A stretch of DNA of 64,000 nt, from assembly GCA_030704615.1 (NCBI GenBank), contig CM060732.1, forward strand, positions 69,919,053 to 69,983,052, written 5' to 3'. How positions within the stretch are numbered: the stretch's first letter is position 1; every line of letters starts with the position of its first letter. The notes under the pieces are model-generated. The model had not been told where the DNA came from. It was given only the letters and a program-made list of their open reading frames with translations, and ran no database searches. Position numbers and translations under genes: made by a program. The stretch is from Takakia lepidozioides. Lineage: Eukaryota; Streptophyta; Takakiopsida; Takakiales; Takakiaceae. Below, piece by piece: positions 1 through 11,210 of this stretch.

Positions 1-835
1 CGTCAGTGCTCCGGATATTTCCCTTATCGCGTGCATAACAGTCAGTTTGGAGGCGGTCTGCTGGAAGTCCGTCTGTTGGGATAGCAGTCTGTTGCACTTG
101 TGAATTTGTCAGTCTGTTGTGTCAGAAGTCTGTTGCACTAAGTCTGTTTGACTTCTTATTTTCCCTCCGGTCAGTCTTTTGGCTTGTTCTCCCGCCAGTC
201 TGGCGAAACGTCCGTCTGCTGGACAGTTCTCCTCTATGGATATCAGTCTGTTGGACTGTGCATACATCAGTCTGTTGTGCCGCGAGTCTGTTCGCAATGG
301 GTGTGTTCGACTTTCCTGTTCTCCCCTTACTCTCTTTTGTCTTCATTCCGCTGGCAGGGAAGTGCCTCCAATATGAAGCCGCTTCGCCTCAGCAAAGCGA
401 ATAGTCCGCTGGACTGGCGGTCCGCTGGACTCTCGGCCCGATGGGAAATAAGTCTGCTGCACTTGCGAGGAGCGTGGATGAATTTAGTACGATCCGTTCG
501 TTCGGTGGACGTATTCAATGCGATGACGGCGGATAGTTGGCGCCTGTGAAATCGCGCCACGTTGGCAGTGCCATGCCCGCTTTCCCCCTTCTACTTCTAC
601 TTTCTCCATTCTCTTCGCGCCTGTTTCTTCGCACAGTTTTGCACTGCTTTGTTTTCCTCTTTGCGTTTCCATCACCGTAACGAAAGACGACCGTTCTTCC
701 CCAGGTGTGGAGAGTCGCGGTGAGCCGCGAAGCGTCGCAAACACGCTCGCCTTCGTAACAACTCGAAGTTCATCGGCTCGGTGAGGTTCTCACTTGCTGC
801 GGTGTTTCCATTCCATTCTGTGTCCTCTTCTTGTT
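1..835 (+). repeat. Leader of the Ulp1 gene packed with AGTCTGTTG motifs (copy A)
   Basis: This untranslated leader carries many copies of a 9-10 base motif, consensus CAGTCTGTTG with C/T variation, mostly in plus orientation up to about 300 and again near 430-480. Spacing is irregular, so it is not a simple tandem repeat. The same sequence, reverse-complemented, occupies 32,890-33,677 in copy B. It could be transposase-binding subterminal sequence or promoter; function is inferred only. Confidence 0.7.
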
Positions 836-915
836 TAGGGTGAGTCTTTTCATAGGACTTCTATCTGTCGCTCTGTCGATCATTGTCCTTGCACCTTCGT
901 TTCATTCTGCAGCGA

Positions 916-3900
916 TGGAGGATGCTTGTGAAAAAGGTGGAGCGGACTGGTTGGATTTTGTGCACCAAACCAGACTGAAGAAGGAGCGAAGGTACTGGTA
1001 CTCACGAGACGAGTTTGATCATAAAATAGTGGAAGCATTTGTAGACCTCCGCGCCCGGAAGCCCAAAAACTCGAATTGGCAGAAGGACAAGCTCTTCTGT
1101 CCCTTCTGTGAAGAGGTAATCAAGGACAAAATCCAACTAAATCGGCATTGTGTTGACACGGGTTGCAAGGAGACTGTTGCAATGATTCCACGGGATTTCA
1201 AGCCTTGGCCGATACTGAAAGAAATGTCGATTGTCAAATAGGCCACAATGCGCTTGCGCGGATCAGTGCTTGACCCCCGCACTTTGGAATTAGACGAAGT
1301 GCGCGCACGGTATGGCGTCCATTGTGGTGGCCCGTCAATGGAGGATTTGCAAGTGCAGGGAACGCTGGACGCTCCCAGAAAACGTAAACTGAGTGATGGG
1401 GCCCAAAAAAAGGAGAGGCAAAAAAAGGAGAAGGCTGCAAGGTCTGCTCGCGAGGCAAGGGCAAAATCCACGCACCAGACTGAACCCCGTCCTGGGCGAC
1501 AGACCCACACCATCAGTACTGATACTGAAAGTGAATCTGCTCAGGGCGTGGAAGGGGTGACAAGTCCAGTGGACATTGACTTGTCTGACCAGTCTCGGCA
1601 GCAGACTCACACAAATATCGCGACCCATGCCATCGGTTTAGGGTCAAAACCAAAAACTCAACAGAGCACTGAAGGGCCAGTCTGCCCTGGCACATTGCGC
1701 CTCGTTGACTTTGGGCTTTTCCCACCAGAGTGCCCACCAATTGGGGATCCAAACTTCTTCCGTTATTTCTACAGAGTTGCCCAGTCAGGTCTGCTACGCA
1801 CATTAATCCGACATGCGGAACAGAACTGGTTGAACAGCTTTGAAGATGAAGATGACGATGATGAAGTAGGGGATGTAATGGTCAGTCTGACCGCCCAGTC
1901 TGTTTTCTGTGCTGTTTGAGTCCATCATCGGGGTCACGTTGCCTATTCAGTCTGGTCAATCCCCTGCGTTCTCTCCTCAGTCCGCTGGCTCAGTCCGCTC
2001 GTCAGTTAGTCTGTTTTATATCGCTGCATTACTTACTGAGTCCGTTTGTCAGTCCGCTGGTCCAGTCCACTGATATAGTCTACTAGTTGCCTCCACCCTA
2101 CGTACGCACGTTACAGTCTGCTGGTCTGTGAGTCCAGTCCGCTGCATGAGGTGAATATAGAGTCCACGTCCATATTCCTGACGTCGAAGTGCTCTGCCGT
2201 GTACCATGATGAACGTATTTCTATTCGTCGGGCCATTCAGGCTTGGCGGAAACCTAGCAATGATATCACAGATGGAAGGACTGACCAGGATGACTCGGAG
2301 CGGCAGACTGCACAGCTCAGCTCTGACTGCACAGTTCAGATTGCACGGCCTGACCAGCACACTGCACACTTCACAGAGGGAAGGACTGATGACCAACTTG
2401 CCACCGAGCACATTGCCCACATTGAGGAAGAGACTGAACCGCAGAGTTGCCAGCAGACTCCACAGTTCACAGACGAAGAACCGGCGGCCGAGCATACTGC
2501 CCACATTGAGCAACAGACTGAATATGCTGGCAGGCACACTTGACAAGGAACCACATGCGGCGCAGACACCGTCTGGTATAGCGCTGGATTACATGGAGTC
2601 TGCTCCCTCACCCCTTGGGCAGGTTGTGCCATTTCCTCTTTCAGCACTGTTGTTTATGTTTTAGCACATTGTGAAATTGGACTAATTCGACATTTTGCTC
2701 GGTATCCTCACAGGATGTTCGTCCCTCCGTCAGCAGACTGTCTACTTCTGAGGACATGACATCTTCCGCCCCTGCTGCAAACGTGGGATCGACAGCCAAG
2801 AAAGGTGTGGGGGTGAGCACGCCCCTCGATGCGCGGGTCAGTTCTACACATGCGACCCACGAAGCTGCAAAGACAGGTCCAGCAAGTGTAAACAAACTTG
2901 CTGACCAGCCTCTGTTGCGAAGTAGGGCGGCAGCACTGCGTTTGTCTGCTCTATCCAGCCCGCCTACAGCTGTCCCTGCTTCCCAAGGGAGAGGCAAAGC
3001 CAAGAAGCGGACTGTCGTGGACAATGCTGAGGAGGTCGAGGAGGGTCCGAGTACCAAGAGACCGGCGAAGAAAAAGTCTGACGTCTTTATGAACAAGAAC
3101 CACTAGCTGGCCTTGGACATGGACAAAGATGTGGGTCGTTTCCTAGAGCAGCACAGGTGAGTACTATGCTCAGTCTCCTCGTCTATCTTTGTCGTTAAGT
3201 GCTTTGCGCTCTGTTGTGGTCAGTCTGCTGCTGGTTTCATCATTGTCTGTTGTGGTTAGTCTTGTCAGTCTGATGAATTGTTCAGCCTGTAGAGTGTTTG
3301 GTACCATATTGACGTCAGTCTGTTCAGTACATGAGGCTTCCCGAAGGATGGTCTGCTCTGTGTAGGATGGGTGCTCGGTTTGGCAAAGCACATGCTCTAC
3401 ACGTGAAAGCAGGTAATTTCGTGCTGATGTTTTTTGAAGGGGACCCACGGTTTGAATGCGGACTGTCGCCGGATGACATAAAGGCGGTCCAGAAGGTTGA
3501 GTCGGAGTGCACAGATAGACTCCTGGAGCTGTGGTGTCGATTCTATAAGAAGTCGGTTGAGGCTGCGTTCATCAACACTATTGCTGTTCTTCCAACGTCG
3601 ACGTGGACGGTGTTGAAGTCATTGGGGGTGGGGCAACATGAAAGCCTTCTGGAGGTCTTGAAAGGTTGCCTCAGCACTGAACGACTGGGCAAGGACTTGA
3701 AAGAGTGCGATTTCATTTTGGTGCCAATTGGGGACGAGTAAGAATTCTTCTGAGTCTGCTGAGACTGTCTCCTGAGTCATAGTCTGGTTTCGCAGTGTCG
3801 TCTTGACTCTGAGCGATTAAGTTGACCTTTGTATTTGTGCAGTGGATTGGGTTTGAAGATTGAGTCTGTTGAGTGCTGAGTCTGCTGAGTGGTCGGTTTG

Positions 3901-4395
3901 CTGAGTGTCAGTCTGCTGAGTCTGCCCATCATGATTGTGCAATGACGCCATGTTGTTTGATACCATTGCAGGGGGCACTGGAGTGTTTGTATCATCGACC
4001 TCCGCAAGGGCTGTTACACTCACCTGAACTCTATCAGGGACTTGCATAAATGTCCCTTTGTTCTAGGGTGGATTCGGAAGCTTCATGCGCAGTGCTTAGG
4101 GTACTCGATGGACTCACCAGAGTGGCATGAGATTGTCCAAGCATTTCAGTTCCACGCGCCTGATGTGCCCCAGCAACCATTCAGCTGGGAGTGTGGCTTT
4201 TACGTCATGTCATTCATTCAAGTGTTTTATGAGTGGGTAAAAGTCAGAGCAAATGTCTCCAAGACTGCAAAGCTAGAGAGAGGAACACTTTTCACGAAGG
4301 ACTGGTTTACTTTCAAGTTTGCACTTGGGCAGCGAATGCAGTGTGCCCAGTATATCGTGCGGGGGTTGGACAATGTAGAGAAACTGCTCTCATGA
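916..4395 (+). pseudogene. Ulp1/C48 SUMO-protease-like gene of the MULE, copy A (disabled)
   Basis: The start at 916 follows a 74-base leader intron (840-913, GTGAGT...CTGCAG). Exon 1 (916-1,874) encodes a C2HC-like zinc finger (CPFCEE...HCVDTGC) and a basic Lys-rich stretch, but TAG at 1,239-1,241 replaces the GAG of copy B. A deletion of about 2.2 kb at base 2,268 removes most of the middle exons. Downstream exons survive: a Gln/Thr-rich piece (about 2,270-2,540), an NLS-bearing exon ending about 3,157 (KRPAKKK), and the protease exons 3,328-3,737 and 3,972-4,395. The last two join in frame as ...PIGDE then GHWSVCIIDL. His of GHW, Asp of IDL, Gln of QQPFSW and Cys of ECGFYV give the C48 signature. 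Upstream damage makes the copy unlikely to make a full protein. Confidence 0.82.
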
Positions 4396-4431
4396 GTATG
4401 ATGTACTTGTCATGTGAAGTCTATGTACCGA

Positions 4432-4437
4432 AATAAA
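4432..4437 (+). terminator. Polyadenylation signal AATAAA of the Ulp1 gene, copy A
   Basis: AATAAA lies 37 bases after the stop codon at 4,395, and the same hexamer is conserved in copy B (27,132-27,137, minus). Position and conservation support a poly(A) signal. Confidence 0.55.
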
Positions 4438-4559
4438 AAATGCGAGTCTTTTCACGTACTATTCCAGTGGTGATGAGCATTTTTGTGTACTGTGGGTGCT
4501 GGCATGTTTTGTAATGTTGTCACTAAACTCAATGGACACAATGGTGTCAATTTTTCCAT

Positions 4560-4910
4560 GCACTGTGCACCCGAGTCTGCTGAGCTTGAATGTGCGAGCA
4601 GTACGCTGCCGAGGCTAGGACTACTGGGTCTGGTACCTAGTCTGGGAGGCACCATGTCCATGAGTCCGCTGGGACGCTGGATTGGCATAAGTTGCAGGGA
4701 TGAGGTGGAAGTGTGGTGAGCAGACTTTTGGAGTGGGCAGCAGACTGACCAGCAGACTGGCTTACTGGCGCTCGCAGTCTGTTGACTGTGACTCCGTTAG
4801 GAGACTGTGCGTGAGTCCGTTGGGAGACTATGCTTGGGAGACTGTGTGGGAGTCAGTTGGGAGACTGGAGGAGTCTGTTGGGAGACTGTGCATTAGTCCA
4901 TTGCGGACTT
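4560..4910 (+). repeat. AGTCTGCTG/AGTCCGTTG motif cluster between the two convergent genes (copy A)
   Basis: The spacer downstream of the Ulp1 gene contains repeated GAGTCTGCTGAG, GAGTCCGCTGGG and GGGAGACTG units. The counterpart in copy B is about 26,640-27,000. No open frame here resembles a gene. Confidence 0.65.
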
Positions 4911-4946
4911 GTATTTCAGAAAAGGACAATGCTACCAGAAGAAATT

Positions 4947-5130
4947 GCAGACTTATATTGTCTTCTTCGTGACACCTACACGACATGTCACCTTGTCTCT
5001 TTTCGAGGAATTGCAGACTTATATTGTCTTCTCCGTGATACCTACACGACGTGAAACCTTGTCTGTTTTCGAGGAATTGCAGACTTATATTGTCTTCTTC
5101 GTGACATCTACACGACCTGAAACCTTGCAA
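4947..5130 (+). repeat. 66-bp tandem repeat, about 3 units, at the transposase 3' end (copy A)
   Basis: A unit of about 66 bases starting GCAGACTTATATTGTCTTC and including CACGAC and TTTTCGAGGAATT is repeated about three times with few differences. It overlaps the last codons of the minus-strand transposase (stop at 5,085). Copy B has about four units (26,395-26,640), so unit number differs between copies. Confidence 0.85.
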
Positions 5131-7840
5131 ATTTTTGAGTATATATGTGCTGCAGGTACAGGTGCAGACACCCTCTTGCTGGTTCTCCGCAAAACCCTAG
5201 GCCGGGTTTTCCAGGCCTCCACGAAATCTCGTCTCCTTTTCAGAGACATGTTGTTGTTGTCATTCAGAGGACGGAAAGCCTTCGCTGCCGCAGGGTGCAA
5301 CATTCCAGCCGCACTTTTCGCCAGGATATCAACGAGCTGCCCTCTGCACATATGAAGAGCAGATCGGGCATGTGCCTCCAGGTATTTGTCATCACCTATA
5401 ATGCGAAGTATGTCCGCGAATTCTTGTTCCAATGAGGCTGAGACCTGCAGAGGTGCCTCGTCGTAGGGGAAGTCGTCCGGAGGATGTCTTTCCATGAACT
5501 GATTGGATTCGTCGATGCCGCCGGCACCATTGCCCAAGAGCAAGTTAGGTAATCCTCCATGAATGGTTCCCAGCGCCGTGCCACAAGCGCGCACAAGGAG
5601 GCCATCCTGCAGGTCAGGGTGAAGCATCTTCAGGACACGGACCTGATGCTTGCATAAGTTTCCCTTCATTGCCCATGGGCACGTGCAACAACCCCAATCG
5701 CAATCAGGATTGTAAACAATGTATGTTGTGCCGGGGTGGTTGCTGCTGAGAACGTAGGCTGGTTCACCAGGACCAAGGGAAGAGTAACACTCTCAGCAGG
5801 AATGTCTCGTGCCGCAAGTATAGAACTGGATATGTACTTTTCGTGTTTGTCATTTCTTATGAACCCGTGGGTCTTCAAATGGATTGCATACCAGTAGTGT
5901 GTTAGCACACGGCCAGTGAGTTCCCATATAAGCCAGTCCACTCTACGACCACTCATCTTGCCTTTCCCCATGACAAGTCTTGCCTTCAGATTTCCATGGT
6001 ATGCCTCAATGCTTTCGTTTGTGTCTTGGCTCGCATGAGGGACATTGCGGGCTGCTGTACACCACATTGCTATTTTGGGCTTCCAGTACTGTTCGATATA
6101 GTCAAGAAATTCATGTCCTTTCGGGTATTTTGACCTCATACGACGAATTCTCCTTGCAACCCACCGAAGCGCTCTTTTCTCGTTGTACGGTCCCCCTCTA
6201 CAGTACATGAGGTCTCCCATATCCTTCAACAAGTTTACAGCGGTCACCGGATCCTTTGTTTTCTTGCATGATTGCTTCACCCATGCCTTGCGGACATGCC
6301 AAAAGCAAAGGAAAATGAGTATTCCTTCAAAAACAATTCTGCACAACACACATGATACACATTAGAGTCTTGGGATCGGACTGCAATGGTGGACTGCCGG
6401 AGTGGACTATAACAGCGACCTGTATCAGCGGGCAGAGCCACTGGACTCGCCCAGTGGACAGTACAATGTCATGACGTTGATGTGCTGGAATAACCCCATT
6501 GGACCACCCAGTGGACTTCCCCTAGCTAAGACTGGGGCAGCGGACTGCCCCAGGGACTGCCGAGTGGACTTGGCAGTGGACGGCCGACCCCAGGGACTGC
6601 TGAGTGGACTTGGCAGCGGACTGCTAGCGGACTTGGCAGCGGACTGCTAGCGGACTTGCCAGGGGACTGATGACCGGACTTGACAGCGGACTACCAGTGG
6701 ATTTGCCCAGCGAACTGCCATCGGGTTTCGCCACATGAGTCTGCTAGTGGACTGTAGCAATGGACTGCTGCAGTGGACTTCGACAATGGACCGGTGCTGT
6801 GGACCAACAGACTTACCGAATAGCGTTGATTTCTGCTTCGGCATCGTCCACAATGAAGGCATTGGGTCGCCAGCTCGGCAAATCTGCGAGGAGTGAATCG
6901 CGCAAGGCTCTTATCCACGGAACCAAGTCTCTTGTCCGATTCCTCGCGGATAGGATATAGGCAACTGGTATACCGTTCAACCACTCGTCGAAGACCATCA
7001 ACGTGTACAATGGGAACTGTTGGAATGCACAATGTAAGATGGTCAGAGCATGCAAATTCCGCTCAGTTCTGCACGAGAAGACTTCATAAGAGTGATGAGG
7101 TCTGTAGCGGTTCACAATGGGTCTGCCTCTCGGTCTTCCGCAACGTACACAACCCTAAACATACAGAAAGGGTCAGCACACCAAATATTATGTGAATGTT
7201 GCATGGTACTATGCTATCATGCTCGTACAAGTCCATGGAATCGTTCGAATAGTACATTGTCATGATTTGTCCCAAAGGTTGCATCACATGCAACGATACG
7301 GTCATGTCCTAGTTCCAGCATTCGTCGTTTCTGCCACGGAGTCTGTATGCCAATAGTGAATGTCAAATCTCCATCAAAATGCTCGAATGTTGGCTCTAAT
7401 TTCTCCTCTTGATAGAAAAAAACGGACGCAGGATTCTGGTCTCTCCACATGCACACACTCTCTACATCATCGGCGTGCTTTTTGAAGGTTTGCCATGCAC
7501 GTTTTTCGGCAAGGTTGCGAACATCTTGCTCCAACAAGAAATCATCGCGGGTCCATGCATCGCCCAAGCCGGTGTTGTTCATCACGTGCTCTTTATGCTC
7601 CATCATGATTTGGGCGACCGATAGGCTTCGGCACAAACACTCGACGACCCAGACTTTCAATTCCTCGCTAATGTGTGGTACATAGGCGTGGCGGGTGTTC
7701 CTGAACTCTGCGGACTTCCCATGCGAGGGTTTCCCTTGCGCATCTGTATGCTCCATGTTGTTGTAGTACGTGAGGACACAGATGTCAGGGGCGAGATAGC
7801 ATTGCTGGACCTTGAAACAACATTGGCAACCACACGAGAA
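5085..7840 (-). pseudogene. MULE transposase (MURA/SWIM type), copy A, frameshifted
   Basis: Three minus-strand exons can be joined. Exon 1 (7,840-7,256) begins in a Cys-rich stretch, runs through YYNNMEHTDAQG and ends at DATFGTNHDN, the first catalytic Asp. Exon 2 (7,016-6,817) starts FPLYTLMVFDEW and contains IVDDAEAEINAIR, the second Asp. Exon 3 (6,338-5,085) contains WHVRKAW, the Glu region DTNESIEAYHGN, and a SWIM finger CTCPWAMKGNLCKH. Introns have GTAC/GTAAGT donors and CAACAG/GTGCAG acceptors. A 1-base deletion near 5,775 (GGG in copy B, GG here) shifts frame before the SWIM finger, so this copy is broken. The 5' end is uncertain: TGA at 7,843-7,841 closes the frame. The enzyme would cut and join element ends in the nucleus. 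Confidence 0.85.
6364..6812 (-). repeat. Transposase intron 2 filled with GGACTGC / GCAGTCC motifs (copy A)
   Basis: The intron between transposase exons 2 and 3 is largely degenerate copies of CAGTCCGCTGG read on the coding (minus) strand, seen on plus as CAGCGGACTG. The same intron in copy B (24,700-25,160) has the same organisation, so the motif array predates divergence of the two copies. Confidence 0.75.
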
Positions 7841-7860
7841 TCAAAACTTCAATGAATACT

Positions 7861-8812
7861 CTGTGGTTGTGTCCAGGGGCAATGAAGACCTTGGAATCCT
7901 GGATACTAGGCAGAAAAGGCTCGGGCAGGTCCTCTGGAAGAAGTGGATGCTCATGAGGTGCCTGGTACCTTGGTTATGTCCCTTCATCCCATGAAATGTG
8001 CCTCTGTTATAAGTTTCAAAACCCTGAAAAGGGCACACAATCTTGTTTCTTGGTGTCTTCTCCATGTCGACTCACAACAGCCCTGGAGCCCAAGTTTCTT
8101 GGCCTGTTTCCGCTCATTTGCGTGCGTGCCTTGTGTGACTTCCTGCTGCAGTCTGAGTCCACCCAGATTGTTCATGATCCTATAGAGCCCAGTTGTGGGG
8201 TTTCAACTTTTGACCCGCAATGTTTTGTGTTTGTGAAGCCCAAATTCTCGGGGAAGGCAGGTCTTTTTATGTACATTTGGTACTCCAACAGACAAATTTT
8301 GATTCCAGCTCCAATTCCGCCATAGACTTGTGTGACTATCCCGGTCGTCTGGCCAGGATGGGCAAAGGCCAGAAAGAGACATAATTAACTTTATGGATAG
8401 CCTCCAGCCTTTCTCCAGCATTCCTCAACATAGGACCTGCACATATGTCTTTGATGTTTATATGCAACCTGCACAAGAGCAGGGGACTACATTGGATCAG
8501 ATCTTTGGATCAGTCTTTGCAATCCTACAAGGACAATATAAGGTCTGACAACGTGAGGCCATCTCTAAGGGCCTTTCTACACGGGCGGCACAACCACAGT
8601 CACGTTGCTTGCATCAGGGTTGCAAGAATAACCAAAACAGGACCAATAGTCCCTCTTCCTCACACACCGGCGAGGATGGCAGCTGCGCGTCTTTCCGCGT
8701 TCTCATGCCCACTCCATACGCAAGGCCATGTCTTCTCGCTGTCATGCGAGAGGCCTAGCGTCAAGCGGCGGATGATAGGGCTGGGCTGTGGAGCTGAAAG
8801 CGGCATCCCCCT
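7861..8812. other. No gene recognised
   Basis: There are short open frames on both strands but none with recognisable protein sense. The element-specific motif is absent apart from a possible chance CTGCAGTCTGAGTCC near 8,142. The right end of MULE copy A should lie at or near the start of this stretch. Confidence 0.5.
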
Positions 8813-9349
8813 TTGGCGATGCGCAGAGGACGGAGTCTCTTGCATATGGTGGGTTCGGTGGCTATGGCGCCTTCAGGGATGCCATTCAAATTAGGTGATC
8901 ACACGAAACACTTCGAGCTTTCCTTCTTTGGGGTCGCTTTGTCGTATGTATGCGCCGTCGGATCCAGGCTCGTTTTGCGCAATTCAGCAGAAACGAGTGT
9001 ACTGTGGGCAAAGAAGCAAGAAAACGCACGGGATCGTTAGACAAGGCCTCTAATTGGTATATCTGGCGTGTAGGTCATCGCTGGAGCATGGAACAGCGCT
9101 GGCAGGGGTTCTTTAGAGCTACTTCACAATGGTGGGACAGTAGCCTTGACAAGGTGAGCTTTCTTTCTGTAGGATGAGAAAGGGAGTTTGACTGAACTCT
9201 GCTATGATCGTATTGTGTGCACTGCATTGTACCTTTTGCTGAGTGAAGTCAGAATCTCGCTTTGCTCTGGAAAAATCTGCTTTTACTGTCAGTATGGTAG
9301 GTTGTTCTTCCTGAGCAGGGCATGAAAGTAGGATGCGCAAGGTCTTTCC

Positions 9350-9905
9350 CCTAGAGTTTGCAAGGTACTTGGGAGGGTTGAGACTTGAGGCTGTGGCTGC
9401 TCAGCTGCTCCCTGGTCGTTTTCACAGACCACTCCAAAATCTCGAGACTACAGACTTTAGCTGGTTTAGCAGGTTTAGCATATGTGTAAGTTTGGACATG
9501 TTCGAATGTTTCTCATTGTGTAGAGTCTCTAATGGAGCCCAAAATGACTTGCATGATTGTTGTTGAAAGCTCTCTAGCATTCCTCCATAAGGGAACTTGT
9601 CAAAATTTTGATGCTGTGGGATTTCGAGCACAAAGGTCTACTGTGGAGCATGGATTAGAGCATGAAGATCCTTCTCAATGATGGGACAAATGCAACCGCA
9701 AGGTGTGGCTTTCTTAATTTACAATGTGAAAAAGTTTGTCCATCCTGCAAATTTTGGACTCTTCCGTTAGTTTCCTGGTGTTTACAAGGTACTTGGGAGG
9801 GTCAGCTTGGTCGTAGCAGGCCGAGTTTAAATCTATGGCTGCTCAGGTGCACCGTGGTGGTTCTCCAGACCAATTCGAGATCACCTGACTACAGACACAA
9901 GCAGC
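9350..9905 (+). repeat. Diverged direct repeat (9,350-9,460 and 9,786-9,900)
   Basis: Both stretches contain CAAGGTACTTGGGAGGGT, GGCTGCTCAG and CTACAGAC in the same order and similar spacing. They lie between OSB-like exons and look like older intron-containing duplications of the same locus. No separate gene is visible. Confidence 0.55.
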
Positions 9906-10023
9906 ACACATGAGAGGTCCTTTTGGGTTGATGGTCAGTTGAATCCTCCATGGTTGAAGGAAAAGCTAGCTGCTTTCATGACACAAGGTCAAGGACACTG
10001 TGGTGAGGGCACCTTCCCCTTCA

Positions 10024-11170
10024 ACACATTTCAGCCTGTTTTGCCCTCTTGCGGGTGTCGTCCCTAGTTTTTCATGTTGAATTCTGCAAGTAAGCTCGTT
10101 GGGTGGATCTATGATGGTTCGGAGTGATTTTAACATGTTACTGCCAATGTGGCAGCAGGAAAGTATCCAAACACAACTAACGGAGACGAGGAGAAGCTCT
10201 GGACTGAATATTTATCCAACCCCAGTCAATGGTGGGACAATCAAAGCAAATAGGTGACTGCCTGTTAGATCGCAAAGAGAAGCAGACAACAAGATGCAAT
10301 GCAAATCATTGCTGGAAATTGTCATCCTCTCTCTCCTCGGCACATTTTCCAGTCCTGGGAGCAATTCAGCGTAGAGCTAGTGTGTGATGAGTAGGGTTGG
10401 GGTGTTTGCTAGAACAAATCTAGGCTGTCATTGTCAGCTGCTAGCAGCAAGACAAGGATCTATACACGACTGGTGCCGAGGCCGGGATTGCTTAAGGAGT
10501 AGGGATAAAGTGTGGGTCCAGATTCACCCAAGAGGACCGGGTTTGAAGGACAAGATTCCCTATGATTCCCTGTGGATCGATAGCTACAAGAAACCCGCAT
10601 GGGTAGATGGTCAACTGGACGCAGAGCACAATTTTTAAAATCAGGCTCTGCATGAAGGCACCTTAACACATTTCAGCCTGTTTTTCTCTCATATCAGAGT
10701 CATCCCTAATATTTCATGTTGACTTCTGCAAGTTTGCTCGCTGGGTGGATATATGGTGGTTTGGAGTGATTTTGACATCTTACTGCCAATGTGGCAACAG
10801 GAAAGTATCCAAAAACAGATAACAGAGACAAGGAGAAGCTCTGGAATGAATATTTTTCCGACCCCAGTCGATGGTGGGACAATCGAGGCAGAAAGGTGAA
10901 TGCATTTTAAATTACACAGAATCAGACACAATTCAGAAGTAGGGTTGGGGTGTTGGCTAGAAGAAATCTAGGCTGTTTTTGTCAGCTGCTCGCAGCAAGG
11001 CGAGGATGTATGCTTGATTGGTGCAGAGGCCGGGATAGCTGAAGTAGCAGGGATAGAGTGTGGATCCAGATTCATCCAAGAAGGCCGGATGTCAAGCACA
11101 AGATTACCTATGATTTCCTGTGGATCGATAGCTACAAGAAACCTGCATGGGTAGATGGTCAACTGGAAGC
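10024..11170 (+). repeat. Tandem duplication of an OSB-like exon pair
   Basis: Unit 1 (10,024-10,620) and unit 2 (10,669-11,170) share CACATTTCAGCCTGTTT at their starts, GGAAAGTATCCAAA in the middle and GATAGCTACAAGAAACC at their ends. The offset falls from about 645 to 550 bases, so unit 2 lacks about 95 bases. Each unit contains one WWDN exon and one LWIDSYKKPAW exon. Confidence 0.75.
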
Positions 11171-11210
11171 GGTGGCAGTGGCACAGTTTATAAAATCAGG
11201 CTTCTCGACC

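Larger units (their letters stand above)
1..7860. mobile_element. Two-gene Mutator-like element, copy A (left end outside window)
   Basis: The segment holds two convergent genes: an Ulp1/C48-protease-like gene on plus (916-4,395) and a MULE transposase on minus (5,085-7,840). It matches copy B (24,306-33,677, inverted) over its whole visible length up to base 7,208. Base 1 pairs with 33,677, so the left end lies outside the window. Relative to B, copy A lacks about 2.2 kb at base 2,268 (B 29,197-31,466). The right end is placed near 7,860 because coding sense and element-specific short repeats stop there; no terminal inverted repeat or target duplication could be established. Convergent genes recall maize MuDR, and Ulp1 capture recalls Kaonashi-type MULEs (family knowledge). 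Confidence 0.8.
8813..11172 (+). pseudogene. OSB-like (organellar ssDNA-binding protein) exons with repeated PDF motifs, degenerate
   Basis: Several exon-like pieces resemble the PDF motif of plant OSB proteins, which bind single-stranded DNA in plastids or mitochondria. SQWWDSSLDK (about 9,119-9,152, donor GTGAGC follows), LSNPSQWWDNQSK (about 10,210-10,250), and FSDPSRWWDNRGRK (about 10,850-10,896, donor GTGAAT) are the first halves. LWIDSYKKPAWVDGQL (about 10,570-10,620 and 11,119-11,166) is the second half. A weak OB-fold-like stretch (HMVGSVAMAPSGMPFKL, about 8,842-8,893) may be the N-terminal domain. Stops and partial duplications make an intact gene unlikely. The last PDF half is in frame with the PPR region that follows. 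Identity rests on motif memory, not alignment. Confidence 0.5.

Noticed and set aside
831-915. Hydrophobic signal-anchor N-terminus on the Ulp1 gene (also 32,896-32,813)
   Set aside because: The stretch is bounded by GTGAGT and CTGCAG and translates a 73-74 base leader intron. The protein more likely starts at MEDACEK.
1300-1800. Minus-strand ORFs opposite MULE exon 1 (for example 1,019-1,513)
   Set aside because: Antisense of a recognisable exon conserved between copies; no independent sense.
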